A stretch of 64,000 nucleotides of DNA. Origin: Mesorhizobium sp. M1B.F.Ca.ET.045.04.1.1 (GTDB lineage Bacteria; Pseudomonadota; Alphaproteobacteria; Rhizobiales; Rhizobiaceae). The stretch lies in the NCBI RefSeq assembly GCF_003952465.1, contig NZ_CP034448.1, positions 6,611,001 through 6,675,000 of the forward strand. The letters run 5' to 3'. The translations under genes and the position numbers were made by a program. Shown one piece after another: positions 52,002 through 60,138 of the stretch. Position 1 is the stretch's first letter; each line of letters begins with the position of its first letter. Below the pieces are notes generated by a model that was given only the letters and a program-made list of their open reading frames with translations, was not told the DNA's origin and made no database searches.

Positions 52002-52985
52002 ATGATGGCCCTGCCTCAACCCAACCTCTACCCTGCCTTCAATATCGTGCGGCTCTCCCATGTCGAGCTGGCCGTCACCGACCTTGCCAAATCCCGCGCG
52101 TTCTATGTCGACACGCTCGGCCTGCAGGTGACCGACGAGACCAGCGACGCGATCTATCTGCGCGCGCTGGAAGAGCGTGGCCATCACTGCATCGTGCTGC
52201 GCAAGGCGACGACGCCGGAAGCGCGCGAGCTCGGCTTCAAGGTCTTTTCCGACGAGGACCTCGACAAGGCAGCGCACTTCTTCGCGGCCAAGGGCCTGCC
52301 GGTGGAATGGGTCGAGCGTCCCTATCAGTCGCGCACCTTCCGCACGCGCGATCCGCACGGCATTCCGCTCGAATTCTATTCGAAGATGGAGCGGCTGCCG
52401 CCGATCCACCAGAAATACGCGCTGTATAAGGGCGTGAAGCCGCTGCGCATCGACCACTTCAACTGCTTCTCGCCGAATGTCGATGAAGCGGTGGCCTTCT
52501 ACAACGAGCTCGGCTTCCGCGTGACCGAATACACAGAGGATGCCGAGACCGGGAAGCTGTGGGCCGCCTGGACGCACCGCAAGGGCGGCGTGCACGACAT
52601 CGCCTTCACCAACGGTCTTGGCCCACGGCTGCACCACGTCGCCTTCTGGGTGCCGACGCCGCTCAACATCATCGACCTGCTCGACCTGATGGCGACCACC
52701 GGCTGGCTGCCGAACATCGAGCGCGGACCTGGACGGCACGGCATCTCCAACGCCTTCTTCCTCTACATCCGCGATCCCGACAACCATCGCATCGAGATCT
52801 ATTGCTCGGACTACCAGACGGTCGATCCGGACCTGGAGCCGATCAAGTGGGACCTGAAGGATCCGCAGCGCCAGACGCTGTGGGGCGCGCCGGCGCCCAG
52901 GAGCTGGTTCGAGGAAGGCAGCCTCTTTGCCGGCGTGAAGCCGCGCCAGTCGGATCTGGCAGCATCGCCGATTATTGCGCCTTGA
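52002..52985 (+). CDS. hpaD: 3,4-dihydroxyphenylacetate 2,3-dioxygenase, VOC (type I extradiol)
   Basis: 327 residues, two vicinal-oxygen-chelate domains. Probable metal ligands are H152 (RIDHFN), H212 (LHHVAFW) and E265 (HRIEIYC), as in the Brevibacterium/Arthrobacter enzymes. E. coli HpaD belongs to the unrelated LigB-type family, so this cluster uses the other solution. Two adjacent ATGs (52002, 52005) follow GGAG. It opens the ring of homoprotocatechuate. Confidence 0.92.
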   Translation: MMALPQPNLYPAFNIVRLSHVELAVTDLAKSRAFYVDTLGLQVTDETSDAIYLRALEERGHHCIVLRKATTPEARELGFKVFSDEDLDKAAHFFAAKGLPVEWVERPYQSRTFRTRDPHGIPLEFYSKMERLPPIHQKYALYKGVKPLRIDHFNCFSPNVDEAVAFYNELGFRVTEYTEDAETGKLWAAWTHRKGGVHDIAFTNGLGPRLHHVAFWVPTPLNIIDLLDLMATTGWLPNIERGPGRHGISNAFFLYIRDPDNHRIEIYCSDYQTVDPDLEPIKWDLKDPQRQTLWGAPAPRSWFEEGSLFAGVKPRQSDLAASPIIAP

Positions 52986-53015
52986 TAGGCTATTGGGAGA
53001 TGTTCGCGTTCCTTC

Positions 53016-53176
53016 GCGCCCCCCTCTGTCCTGCCGGACATCTCCCCCTCAAGGGGGGAGATTGGATGTCACCTCCGCCTTCGCCAATTTTCACCGCTGC
53101 AAGAAAAGCGCCGGCCGCGAATTCTGCTGATCTCCCCCCAAGAGGGGGAGATGTCCGGCAGGACAGAGGGGGGCGC
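53016..53176. repeat. Perfect 35-bp inverted repeat with 91-bp spacer
   Basis: The arm at 53016-53050 begins GCGCCCCCCTCTGTCCTGCC. Its exact reverse complement occupies 53142-53176. The spacer holds a further CTCCCCC/GGGGGAG palindrome half at each end and no gene. The arms match the hairpin at 1837-1872. It interrupts the hpa operon between hpaD and the FAH gene (244 bp without coding), so it may alter expression of the last two genes. Confidence 0.85.
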
Positions 53177-53229
53177 CGTAGAGCTCGACGCTTCCGGTTG
53201 GCCAACAGAACCCACTGCGGAGCATCAGC

Positions 53230-54105
53230 ATGAGCGCGGGACGTCTCGCCACCTTTACCGCCGGCGGCAAGACGCGCTACGGCGCGATCACCGGCAAGGG
53301 CGTCGTCGACCTTTCGGCGCGCCACAGCGAATGGCCGACATTGCGCCAAGCGATCGAGGCCGGTGCACTTCGGAAACTGGCAGATGAAGCGCACAGTTTT
53401 GCCGCCGACTTCCGGGTCGAGGACATCGCCTACGAGATCCCGATCCCCTCCGCGGAAAAGATCATCTGTGTCGGCGTCAACTATCCGGACCGCAACGAGG
53501 AATACAAGGACGGGCAGGCAGCGCCCTCGAACCCGTCGCTGTTCATCCGCTTCCCGCGTTCCTTCGTCGGCCACGGCGCGCCGCTGGTGCGGCCGCCGGA
53601 CTCTTCGCAGCTCGACTATGAGGGCGAGATCGTCATCGTCATCGGCAAGGGCGGCCGCCGCATTTCGGAGGCCGATGCGCTCGGCCATATCGCGGCGCTT
53701 TCGCTCTGCAATGAAGGCACCATCCGCGACTGGGTGCGCCACGCCAAGTTCAACGTCACGCAGGGCAAGAATTTCGACCGCAGCGGCTCGATCGGGCCAT
53801 GGCTGGTGCCGTTCACCGATGAGGCGCAGATCGCCGATATCGGCCTCACCACCCGCGTCAACGGCGAGGTGCGCCAGCAGGACCGCACCGGGCGCATGAT
53901 CTTTTCCTTCCGCAAGATCATCAACTACATCTCGACCTTCACCACGCTGGTGCCCGGCGACGTCATCGTGACCGGCACGCCGACCGGCGCGGGAGCGCGC
54001 TTCGAGCCGCCGATCTGGCTGAAGCCGGGCGATGTCATCGAGGTCGAAGCCGACGGCATCGGCCTGCTGCGCAACGGCGTCGTCGACGAGGGAACCGCCC
54101 GATGA
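53230..54105 (+). CDS. hpaG: Fumarylacetoacetate hydrolase family protein, HpaG-like
   Basis: 291 residues. An FAH-fold core with IICVGVNYPDRNEEY, the metal-binding acids in SQLDYEGEIVIVIGKGG, and GKNFDRSGSIGPWLVP. In this cluster it most likely decarboxylates 5-oxo-pent-3-ene-1,2,5-tricarboxylate. It is a single FAH domain, whereas the E. coli HpaG is a tandem fusion. The ATG at 53230 has GGAG upstream. It overlaps the next gene by four bases. Confidence 0.85.
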   Translation: MSAGRLATFTAGGKTRYGAITGKGVVDLSARHSEWPTLRQAIEAGALRKLADEAHSFAADFRVEDIAYEIPIPSAEKIICVGVNYPDRNEEYKDGQAAPSNPSLFIRFPRSFVGHGAPLVRPPDSSQLDYEGEIVIVIGKGGRRISEADALGHIAALSLCNEGTIRDWVRHAKFNVTQGKNFDRSGSIGPWLVPFTDEAQIADIGLTTRVNGEVRQQDRTGRMIFSFRKIINYISTFTTLVPGDVIVTGTPTGAGARFEPPIWLKPGDVIEVEADGIGLLRNGVVDEGTAR

Positions 54106-54905
54106 TGACCGACGAGCAAATCGAGGACGCCGCCCGCAGGCTGTTCGAAGCCGAACGCGGTCGCCGCCAGATCAGGCTGCTCAGCCTCGATTTTCCGCAT
54201 GCGACGATGGATGACGCCTATCGCGTGCAGGCGGCGCTGGTGAAGCGGAAGGTCGCATCGGGGCTCACGGTCAAGGGCTGGAAGATTGGCCTAACCTCGA
54301 AAGCGATGCAGTCGGCGCTCAGCATCGACATCCCGGATTCCGGCATTCTGTTCGACGACATGTTCTTCGAGGATGGCGGCAGGGTGCCGGCCGATCGTTT
54401 CATCCAGCCGCGCATCGAAGCCGAGATCGCCTTCGTCATGAAGGCGCCGCTCGCCGGCCCGGACGTTTCCATCGACGATGTGCTCGACGCGACAGATCAT
54501 GTCACTCCGGCGTTGGAAATCCTCGACACCCGCATCGAGCGGATGAACAAGGAAACCGGCAGAATCCGCACCTTCTTCGACACGATCTCGGACAACGCCG
54601 CGAATGCAGGCATCGTCGTCGGCGGCCGCGCGGCCGGACCGCGCGAGGCGGACCTGCGCTGGATCGGCGCCATCGTGTCGCGCAATGGCGAGGTCGAGGA
54701 GACCGGGCTCGGCGCCGGCGTGCTCGATCATCCGGCCAAGGGCATCGTCTGGCTCGCCAACCGGCTCCACCAGTACCGCATGCGGATCGAGGCCGGCCAG
54801 GTGGTGCTGTCGGGTTCCTTCATCCGTCCGGTCGAATGCCGACATGGCGACCAGATCCTCGCGGATTTCGGACCTTTTGGTGCGATCCGCATCGCCTTCG
54901 CCTGA
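54102..54905 (+). CDS. hpaH: 2-oxo-hept-4-ene-1,7-dioate hydratase
   Basis: 267 residues, hydratase/decarboxylase family: VKGWKIGLTSKAMQSALSID, the metal-binding IQPRIEAEIAFVMKAPL, and GAGVLDHPAKGIVWLANRL. It adds water to the dienoate before aldol cleavage. It overlaps the FAH gene stop. The aldolase hpaI, which should follow, is not in the window; the pathway must be completed elsewhere. Confidence 0.91.
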   Translation: MMTDEQIEDAARRLFEAERGRRQIRLLSLDFPHATMDDAYRVQAALVKRKVASGLTVKGWKIGLTSKAMQSALSIDIPDSGILFDDMFFEDGGRVPADRFIQPRIEAEIAFVMKAPLAGPDVSIDDVLDATDHVTPALEILDTRIERMNKETGRIRTFFDTISDNAANAGIVVGGRAAGPREADLRWIGAIVSRNGEVEETGLGAGVLDHPAKGIVWLANRLHQYRMRIEAGQVVLSGSFIRPVECRHGDQILADFGPFGAIRIAFA

Positions 54906-54931
54906 TCCCGTTAATCTTCTCTTCTTTTTGT

Positions 54932-54969
54932 GCAGTTCCGGACGGAAAACCGCCGCGCACTTTTGGAAA
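54932..54969. repeat. TTCCGGACGGAA-type intergenic repeat
   Basis: Begins GCAGTTCCGGACGGAAAACC and continues with a GCGCAC/TTTTGG tail, as in the tandem copies at 56216-56329. It lies 26 bp after hpaH. Confidence 0.72.
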
Positions 54970-54975
54970 GAAAAA

Positions 54976-55001
54976 GGCCGGGCGCGAAAAGCGGCCCGGC
55001 C
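54976..55001 (+). terminator. Hairpin after hpaH
   Basis: GGCCGGG (54976-54982) pairs with CCCGGCC (54995-55001), with further pairing inside. A smaller hairpin, GAAGGT/ACCTTC, is at 55009-55024. Beyond that, 55025-55166 shows nothing I can assign. Confidence 0.5.
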
Positions 55002-55166
55002 AAGAAATGAAGGTCATAACCTTCAGAGGGGAACATCGTCCGGCGCAATGGGAGGAAAACACCGGACGACACCCGTTATGTGGGCTTTGGCCGACCCGTT
55101 TGCGACGAACAGAATTCCAAAAACTGCCCAAAACGCGAAAAAATCTCGCTCGGGCAGTGCAAATGT

Positions 55167-56186
55167 TCAGCTGGCGGCCGCTGCTTTTTCCAGCAGATCG
55201 GCATAGTGCCGGCGCGCGACGTCCGGATGCGATCTCAGCCGGCTCTTCAGCACGTTGGTTCCGACGTTGCGGAAGAGCGGATTATCGGGATCGCTGGCCG
55301 GGCCGCGCGCTTCGGCCGCCAGTTCCTCCGGCAGGTCGAGCAGCGGGATGGTCGCGTCGAGACGGGCGCTGAAGAAGAACGGCACCGAGATCCGCTCGAC
55401 ACCCGCCGGCGGCGTGACGACGCGGTGCACGGTTGCCCTCAGATAGCCGTTCGAGGCCAGCTCGAGCAGCTCGCCGATATTGACCACGAGCGTTTGCGGA
55501 ATCGGATCCACATTGACCCAGCTGCCGTCATATTCGACCTGCAGCCCCTTGTTCTCGTCCTGAAGAAGAAGGGTGAGGAAGCCGCCGTCCTTGTGCGCAC
55601 CGACACCCTGGTCGTCGCCGGTGGCGTCGCGACCGAGGTAGCGCACGATCTTCATGCGGTGGTTCGGTTCGCCGCGATAGATCGGATCGAAGGCGTCTTC
55701 CGGCTGATCAAGCGAGAGCGCGAAGGCCTTGAGCAGGCGGATCGCCACCTCGGTCGCCTTGGCCTGCCAGGCAAGCAGCGCAGGCTTGAGATCGGGGAGC
55801 GCTGCAGGCCATTGGTTCGGGCCCTGCAGCCGTGTCCAGGCCGGCACACCTGGCCCTTGCGGAAGTGTCGCGCGCTCGACGCCGATGTCGAGCTGCTCGC
55901 GCCAGTCGGCCTTGCCCTTGGTCAGTTCGCCGCCGGCGCGCGTGTAGCCACGGAACTGCGGCGACTTCGCCATCTCGATGGCGAGCTTGTCGGCTTCCGG
56001 CAAGACGAAGAAACTTCGCGCGGCATCGAGCACAGCGTCGATGTCCGGCTGACTTATGCCATGGCCGCTGAGGTAGAAGAAGCCGACATCTCGAGCTGCC
56101 GTGCGCAGATCGAACAAGAAAGTCCGCCGTTCCGACGCGCCCTGCTCCAGGCGGTCGAGATCGAGCACCGGAATTATTCTGGCCAT
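55167..56186 (-). CDS. 2-oxoglutarate/Fe(II)-dependent oxygenase (isopenicillin N synthase-like)
   Basis: 339 residues. The iron triad is H198, D200 (GVGAHKDGGFLTL) and H254 (ATVHRVVTP); the cosubstrate pair is R265 and S267 (RISVPFF). The N-terminal part IIPVLDLDR and GFFYLSGHGIS is the DIOX_N domain. Start at 56186 behind AGAGGAA; upstream codons of the same frame cross the tandem repeat and are not likely coding. It follows metI on the same strand after 286 bp. The substrate is not known; members act on amino acids, nucleobases and many metabolites. Confidence 0.9.
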   Translation of the reverse strand: MARIIPVLDLDRLEQGASERRTFLFDLRTAARDVGFFYLSGHGISQPDIDAVLDAARSFFVLPEADKLAIEMAKSPQFRGYTRAGGELTKGKADWREQLDIGVERATLPQGPGVPAWTRLQGPNQWPAALPDLKPALLAWQAKATEVAIRLLKAFALSLDQPEDAFDPIYRGEPNHRMKIVRYLGRDATGDDQGVGAHKDGGFLTLLLQDENKGLQVEYDGSWVNVDPIPQTLVVNIGELLELASNGYLRATVHRVVTPPAGVERISVPFFFSARLDATIPLLDLPEELAAEARGPASDPDNPLFRNVGTNVLKSRLRSHPDVARRHYADLLEKAAAAS

Positions 56187-56215
56187 GGACAGGTTCCTCT
56201 TGCGGCAACTCTTTG

Positions 56216-56329
56216 TTTTTCGCAATTCCGGACGGAAAACCGCTGTGCACTTTTCCTGGAATTGCTCTGGCGTTTTTCGCAATTCCGGACGGAAAACCGC
56301 TGCGCACTTTTCCTGGAATTGCGCTGGCG
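56216..56329. repeat. Tandem duplicate of the TTCCGGACGGAA repeat (2 x 57 bp)
   Basis: Unit 1 is 56216-56272 and unit 2 is 56273-56329, each with TTTTTCGCAATTCCGGACGG near the start and CCTGGAATTGC near the end. The ends GCAATTCC/GGAATTGC are inverted, so each unit can fold. Differences are few (T/C in GCTGTGCAC versus GCTGCGCAC, CTCTGG versus CGCTGG). They lie in the 286-bp gap between metI and the oxygenase. Confidence 0.85.
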
Positions 56330-56472
56330 ACCCCGCCGCACGATGACATGCGCGGCATTGCGGGTGAAGAAACGCACCAACCAATCTCGCTGCAAACGGA
56401 GCAAGCCGGCGCTCAATTCACGGGCTTTGCGGCAAATAACGTTCGATGCGACCACCGCTTGCCGCGCGTCGC

Positions 56473-57129
56473 TCATCCGCGATGATCCAGCCGCGCCACC
56501 AGCCGGTCACCGATCCACTGGATGCCGCAGACCAGCACGATCAGGACGACGACCACGGCGACCATCACGCTGGTCTCGAAGCGCTGGTAGCCGTAGCGGA
56601 TGGCAAGGTCGCCGAGACCGCCTGCGCCGATGGCGCCGGCCATGGCGGAGGCGCCGACCAGCGTCACCAGCGTCACCGTGAAGCCGGCGACGATGCCGGG
56701 CAGCGCCTCCGGCACCAGCACCTCGCGGACGATCGTCCAACGGTTGCCGCCCATGGCGCGCGCCGCCTCGATCAGACCGTGATCGACCTCGCGCAGCGAC
56801 ACTTCGGCGATGCGGGCATAATAGGGCGTCGCCGCGATCGACAGCGGCACGATCGCCGCCCAGGTGCCGATCGACGTGCCGACGATCAGCCGCGTCACCG
56901 GGATCAGCGCCACCAGAAGGATGATGAAAGGGACGGAGCGGAAGCCGTTGATCAAAGCGCCGAGGATGCGGTTCACCCACAGGTTTTCGGCGATGCCGCC
57001 GCGATCGGTGGCGACCAGCGCCAGGCCGAGCGGCAGGCCGAAGACCAGCGAAATCAGGCCGGAAGCGCCGGTCATCAGCACGGTCTCCCAGATCGAGCGG
57101 AGCAGGAGTTCAAACAGGACCGGCGACAT
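56473..57129 (-). CDS. metI: Methionine ABC transporter permease
   Basis: 218 residues, five or six membrane segments. The EAA-type loop is LIEAARAMGGNRWTIVREVLVPEALPG and the conserved GAIGAGGLGDLAIRYGYQRFE is typical of MetI. Start at 57129 with GGAGGT upstream, overlapping metN by 20 bases. It pairs with MetN and MetQ in one leftward operon. Confidence 0.92.
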   Translation of the reverse strand: MSPVLFELLLRSIWETVLMTGASGLISLVFGLPLGLALVATDRGGIAENLWVNRILGALINGFRSVPFIILLVALIPVTRLIVGTSIGTWAAIVPLSIAATPYYARIAEVSLREVDHGLIEAARAMGGNRWTIVREVLVPEALPGIVAGFTVTLVTLVGASAMAGAIGAGGLGDLAIRYGYQRFETSVMVAVVVVLIVLVCGIQWIGDRLVARLDHRG

Positions 57130-58201
57130 GGCCAAGCACCTCCACCCGCGCGCCGCGGTCTTTGAGGAATGCGATTGTCCGCGCGAGACGCGCGGCGTCG
57201 GCGCCGGGGACGGCGAGAAACAGTGTGCCGACAGGCTGCTCTTGGACATGATCGATGCCGCCATGCACGAGGCGGATCGGGCCAGGCACGCTGGCGCTGA
57301 GATCAGACAGCAGCGGACCACGCGCCGCTTCGCCCGCCACATCGATCCTGAGGATCGTTTCCGCGCCTTCGCCAGTGGCTAGCCGGCTCGCGATCTCGAG
57401 TGGCAGTTGCGGCCGTATGCCTCCGAGCAGGCTTCTGGTGATCTCGGATTTCGGATTGGCGAAGACCTGCCAGACCGCGCCCTCTTCGACGATCCGGCCG
57501 GCATCGATCACCGCCACGCGGTCGGCGATCGAACGGATCACCTCCATCTCATGCGTGATAAGCAGGATGGTGAGGCCGAGCCTGGAATTGATGTCCTTGA
57601 GGAGCGCCAGGATCGAGCGCGTCGTCTCCGGGTCGAGCGCCGATGTCGCCTCGTCGGAGAGCAGGAGCGCTGGACGAGCGGCGAGCGCCCTGGCAATGCC
57701 GACACGCTGCTTCTGCCCACCCGACAGCGAGGCTGGATAGGCCTTGGCCTTCTCCGACAGGCCGACAAGCTGCAGCAGTTCGGCGGCGCGCGCCATGCGC
57801 TCGGTGCGCGGCCGGCCTTCGATCTTGAGCGGCAGCGCGACGTTTTCCTCGACGGTTTTCGCCGACAGTAAGTTGAAGTGCTGGAACACCATGCCGATGC
57901 GGCGGCGCAGCGGCTGCAAGTCGCGCTCGCTTAGACGGCTGATCTCGCGGCCCTCGATGAAGACCTCGCCGGAATCCGGACGCTCCAGACCGTTCAAGCA
58001 GCGGATCAGCGTCGACTTGCCGGCGCCGCTGCGGCCGATGATACCGAGGATCTCGCCCTTGCGCACCGTGAGCGAGACGCCGTCGAGCGCGGCCGTCGCG
58101 CCGAAGCGGCGCTTCAGGCCGACGAGGCGGACGACGTCCTCCAGCCCCGTGGGCGGGATGTGGACCGGATCGGCCAGTTCGGCCGTGACATGCTGGTTCA
58201 T
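57110..58201 (-). CDS. metN: Methionine ABC transporter ATP-binding protein
   Basis: 363 residues. Walker A GRSGAGKST, signature LSGGQKQRVGIARAL, Walker B LLLSDEATSALDPET and switch LLITHEMEVI. The C-terminal NIL domain, which senses methionine in E. coli MetN, is present (from about GPIRLVHGGIDHVQEQPVG). The start at 58201 has only a weak GAGAG site. Confidence 0.93.
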   Translation of the reverse strand: MNQHVTAELADPVHIPPTGLEDVVRLVGLKRRFGATAALDGVSLTVRKGEILGIIGRSGAGKSTLIRCLNGLERPDSGEVFIEGREISRLSERDLQPLRRRIGMVFQHFNLLSAKTVEENVALPLKIEGRPRTERMARAAELLQLVGLSEKAKAYPASLSGGQKQRVGIARALAARPALLLSDEATSALDPETTRSILALLKDINSRLGLTILLITHEMEVIRSIADRVAVIDAGRIVEEGAVWQVFANPKSEITRSLLGGIRPQLPLEIASRLATGEGAETILRIDVAGEAARGPLLSDLSASVPGPIRLVHGGIDHVQEQPVGTLFLAVPGADAARLARTIAFLKDRGARVEVLGHVAGPV

Positions 58202-58282
58202 CTCTCTATCCGTTTTAGCGCCTCGCAAACGCGACGGCGGCCCGCTCAACGGCGGTGCCCGTTCCTGCCAGCCAGGCGCCGA

Positions 58283-59134
58283 TCAATAGGCGCTGATCCC
58301 GGTGCCCTTATAGACCTTGTCGAACTCGGCCTTCACGGTGTCGTTCTGATAGGCGGCGACCAGGGTCTTCACCCAGGGCTCGTTCTCAGCTCCGGCCTTG
58401 ACGGCGATGAAGTTGCGGTACGGATTGTCGGCTACCGCCTCCTGCGCGATGCGGTTTTCGGGCGAAAGCCCGCTCTTCAGCGCCCAGTCGGTGTTGACCA
58501 CGGCGGCGTCGAGATCGTCGACCGAGCGGCCGACGATGCCGGCGTCGAGTTCCTTGATCTCGAGCTTCTTCGGGTTGTCGGCAATATCGGCGGTCGTCGC
58601 CAGGATGCCGGTGCCGTCCTTCAGCTTGATCAGGCCCTCATGCTCCAGCACATGCAGCGCGCGGCCCTCATTGGAGGGATCGTTCGGCAGGCCGATGACG
58701 GCGCCTTCCGGCAGGCCGTCGACCTTAGCGTGCTTCTTCGAATAGAGGCCGATCGGCCAGACGCCGGTATAGCCGACCGGCACGATGTGATAGCCTTGAG
58801 TCTTGATCTGGTTGTCGAGATAGGGCTTGTGCTGGAAGGCATTGGCGTCGATTTCGCCGCGCTCCAGCGCCTCGTTGGGCTGGGTGTAGTCGTTGAAGAC
58901 CACCGTCTCGATCGTCAGCCCCTTCTTGGCCGCCTCGGCGGTGACGACGCGCCAGACATCCTCGTCCTCGCCGCTGATGATGCCGACCTTGATCGCCTTC
59001 TTGTCCTCGGCGAAGGAAGGCGACGGCGCGGCGAGCCCAATGACGGTAAATGTGGCGGCGAGAAGCGCGGCAAGTCCGGCGCGCCTGGTGAATGCCGTAG
59101 CGAGAGAATTTGAAGCGTTGCCACGTTCGGACAT
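58283..59134 (-). CDS. metQ: MetQ/NlpA family methionine-binding protein without a lipobox
   Basis: 283 residues, NLPA-type periplasmic protein: VGIISGEDEDVWRVVTAEAA, then NDYTQPNEALERGEIDANAFQH and TGVWPIGLYSKKH. The signal peptide ends PSFAEDKK with no Cys, so it should be cut by signal peptidase I and be freely soluble. E. coli MetQ is a lipoprotein. It heads the metQ-metN-metI operon. The 206-bp upstream gap (59135-59340) contains an A/T-rich promoter-like part, and no SAM riboswitch that I can recognise. Confidence 0.91.
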   Translation of the reverse strand: MSERGNASNSLATAFTRRAGLAALLAATFTVIGLAAPSPSFAEDKKAIKVGIISGEDEDVWRVVTAEAAKKGLTIETVVFNDYTQPNEALERGEIDANAFQHKPYLDNQIKTQGYHIVPVGYTGVWPIGLYSKKHAKVDGLPEGAVIGLPNDPSNEGRALHVLEHEGLIKLKDGTGILATTADIADNPKKLEIKELDAGIVGRSVDDLDAAVVNTDWALKSGLSPENRIAQEAVADNPYRNFIAVKAGAENEPWVKTLVAAYQNDTVKAEFDKVYKGTGISAY

Positions 59135-59340
59135 GATGCGTTCCTTGCGATCCTGAAATCATTTCGGCCTGGCGGAATGCGAAGCCTCGATATCAGCATC
59201 ACCAATGCTGCCCGCTTGGGCAAAGAAGCGCATTTCCTATCGAACGGAACGTAGAAAATATTCTCTCAAAGATTTTGTGACTTGGAGAATGCTGGCCGCC
59301 GGCGAGCAGATGCTCGATCTTCGACCGGTCGAAGCAGCGG

Positions 59341-60138
59341 CTATGAAGCCCGTTGCGCGGCGCGCCAGGGCAAGGGGTCATGCCCCGGCAGCCTCGATAC
59401 GGTCGGCAGACCTCTGGCTTCCTGAACGCCAAAGCCCAATCGTGTCAGGCAGGCTCGCGCCAAGGCCGCATTGCTGTCGATGACGATCAATCCGTTCGCA
59501 TCATTGAGGCTGGCGGCCACCACCGATAGTTCGGTGCAGCCGAGCAGCGCGGCATCGGCGCCGGCCAATTGCGCGAGATGAAGCGCGCGCTCTGTCTCGG
59601 CCGCCGCATCGGCGATCGAGCCGGCCTTGACGAGGGCGATCGCGCTATCGACGCGTTCCTGAAACTCCGCGTTTGCGGGAAGGCAGAGCTCGAACCCCGC
59701 CGCCGATATCTTGTCCTGGTAGAAACCGGAGACGAGCGTGCCTCGGGTTGCGAGGTTCGCAATCCGGCCGCAGTTCAAGCTGCAACCTATTTCCGCCACC
59801 ACCGCGTCGCCGATGTGGATGATCTCCGCATGCGAGTTCGCAGCCAGTTGATCGTACCAATGGTGGGCAGTATTGCACGGCATCGCGATGCAGGCGACGC
59901 CGAGCGCATCGAGCGTCGCGACCGCGGCTTGCAGAGGCGCCAGCGGCCCATCATGGTTGCTGAGGATCGCTTCGGTCCTGTCCGGCAGTTGCGGCACGCT
60001 GAGGATGACGGCCGGCACATGTTCGTTGTCGCGCAGCGCCTCGGTCATCCGGGTCAGCTTGAAGTAGAAGTCCGCCGATGCAAGCGGGCCGAGACCGCCT
60101 ATGATGCCGAGCTCAGGACGGATGCTGTCGTCGATCAT
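59341..60138 (-). CDS. Aspartate/glutamate racemase family protein
   Basis: 265 residues. N-terminal ELGIIGGLGPLASADFY is the family signature. The two catalytic cysteines are present: C88 in AMPCNTAHHWY and C201 in LLGCTELSVV. It racemises aspartate, glutamate or a related acid without PLP. Start at 60138 overlaps the symporter gene by four bases. It is last of a three-gene operon with an amino-acid binding protein and a symporter. Confidence 0.9.
   Translation of the reverse strand: MIDDSIRPELGIIGGLGPLASADFYFKLTRMTEALRDNEHVPAVILSVPQLPDRTEAILSNHDGPLAPLQAAVATLDALGVACIAMPCNTAHHWYDQLAANSHAEIIHIGDAVVAEIGCSLNCGRIANLATRGTLVSGFYQDKISAAGFELCLPANAEFQERVDSAIALVKAGSIADAAAETERALHLAQLAGADAALLGCTELSVVAASLNDANGLIVIDSNAALARACLTRLGFGVQEARGLPTVSRLPGHDPLPWRAAQRAS

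Noticed and set aside
53051..53141. Possible insertion sequence between the 35-bp inverted repeats
   Set aside because: The 91-bp spacer encodes nothing and no target duplication is evident. It fits a repetitive palindrome, not a transposon.
59135..59340. SAM riboswitch ahead of metQ
   Set aside because: No SAM-I or SAM-II conserved blocks or matching stems could be found in the gap.
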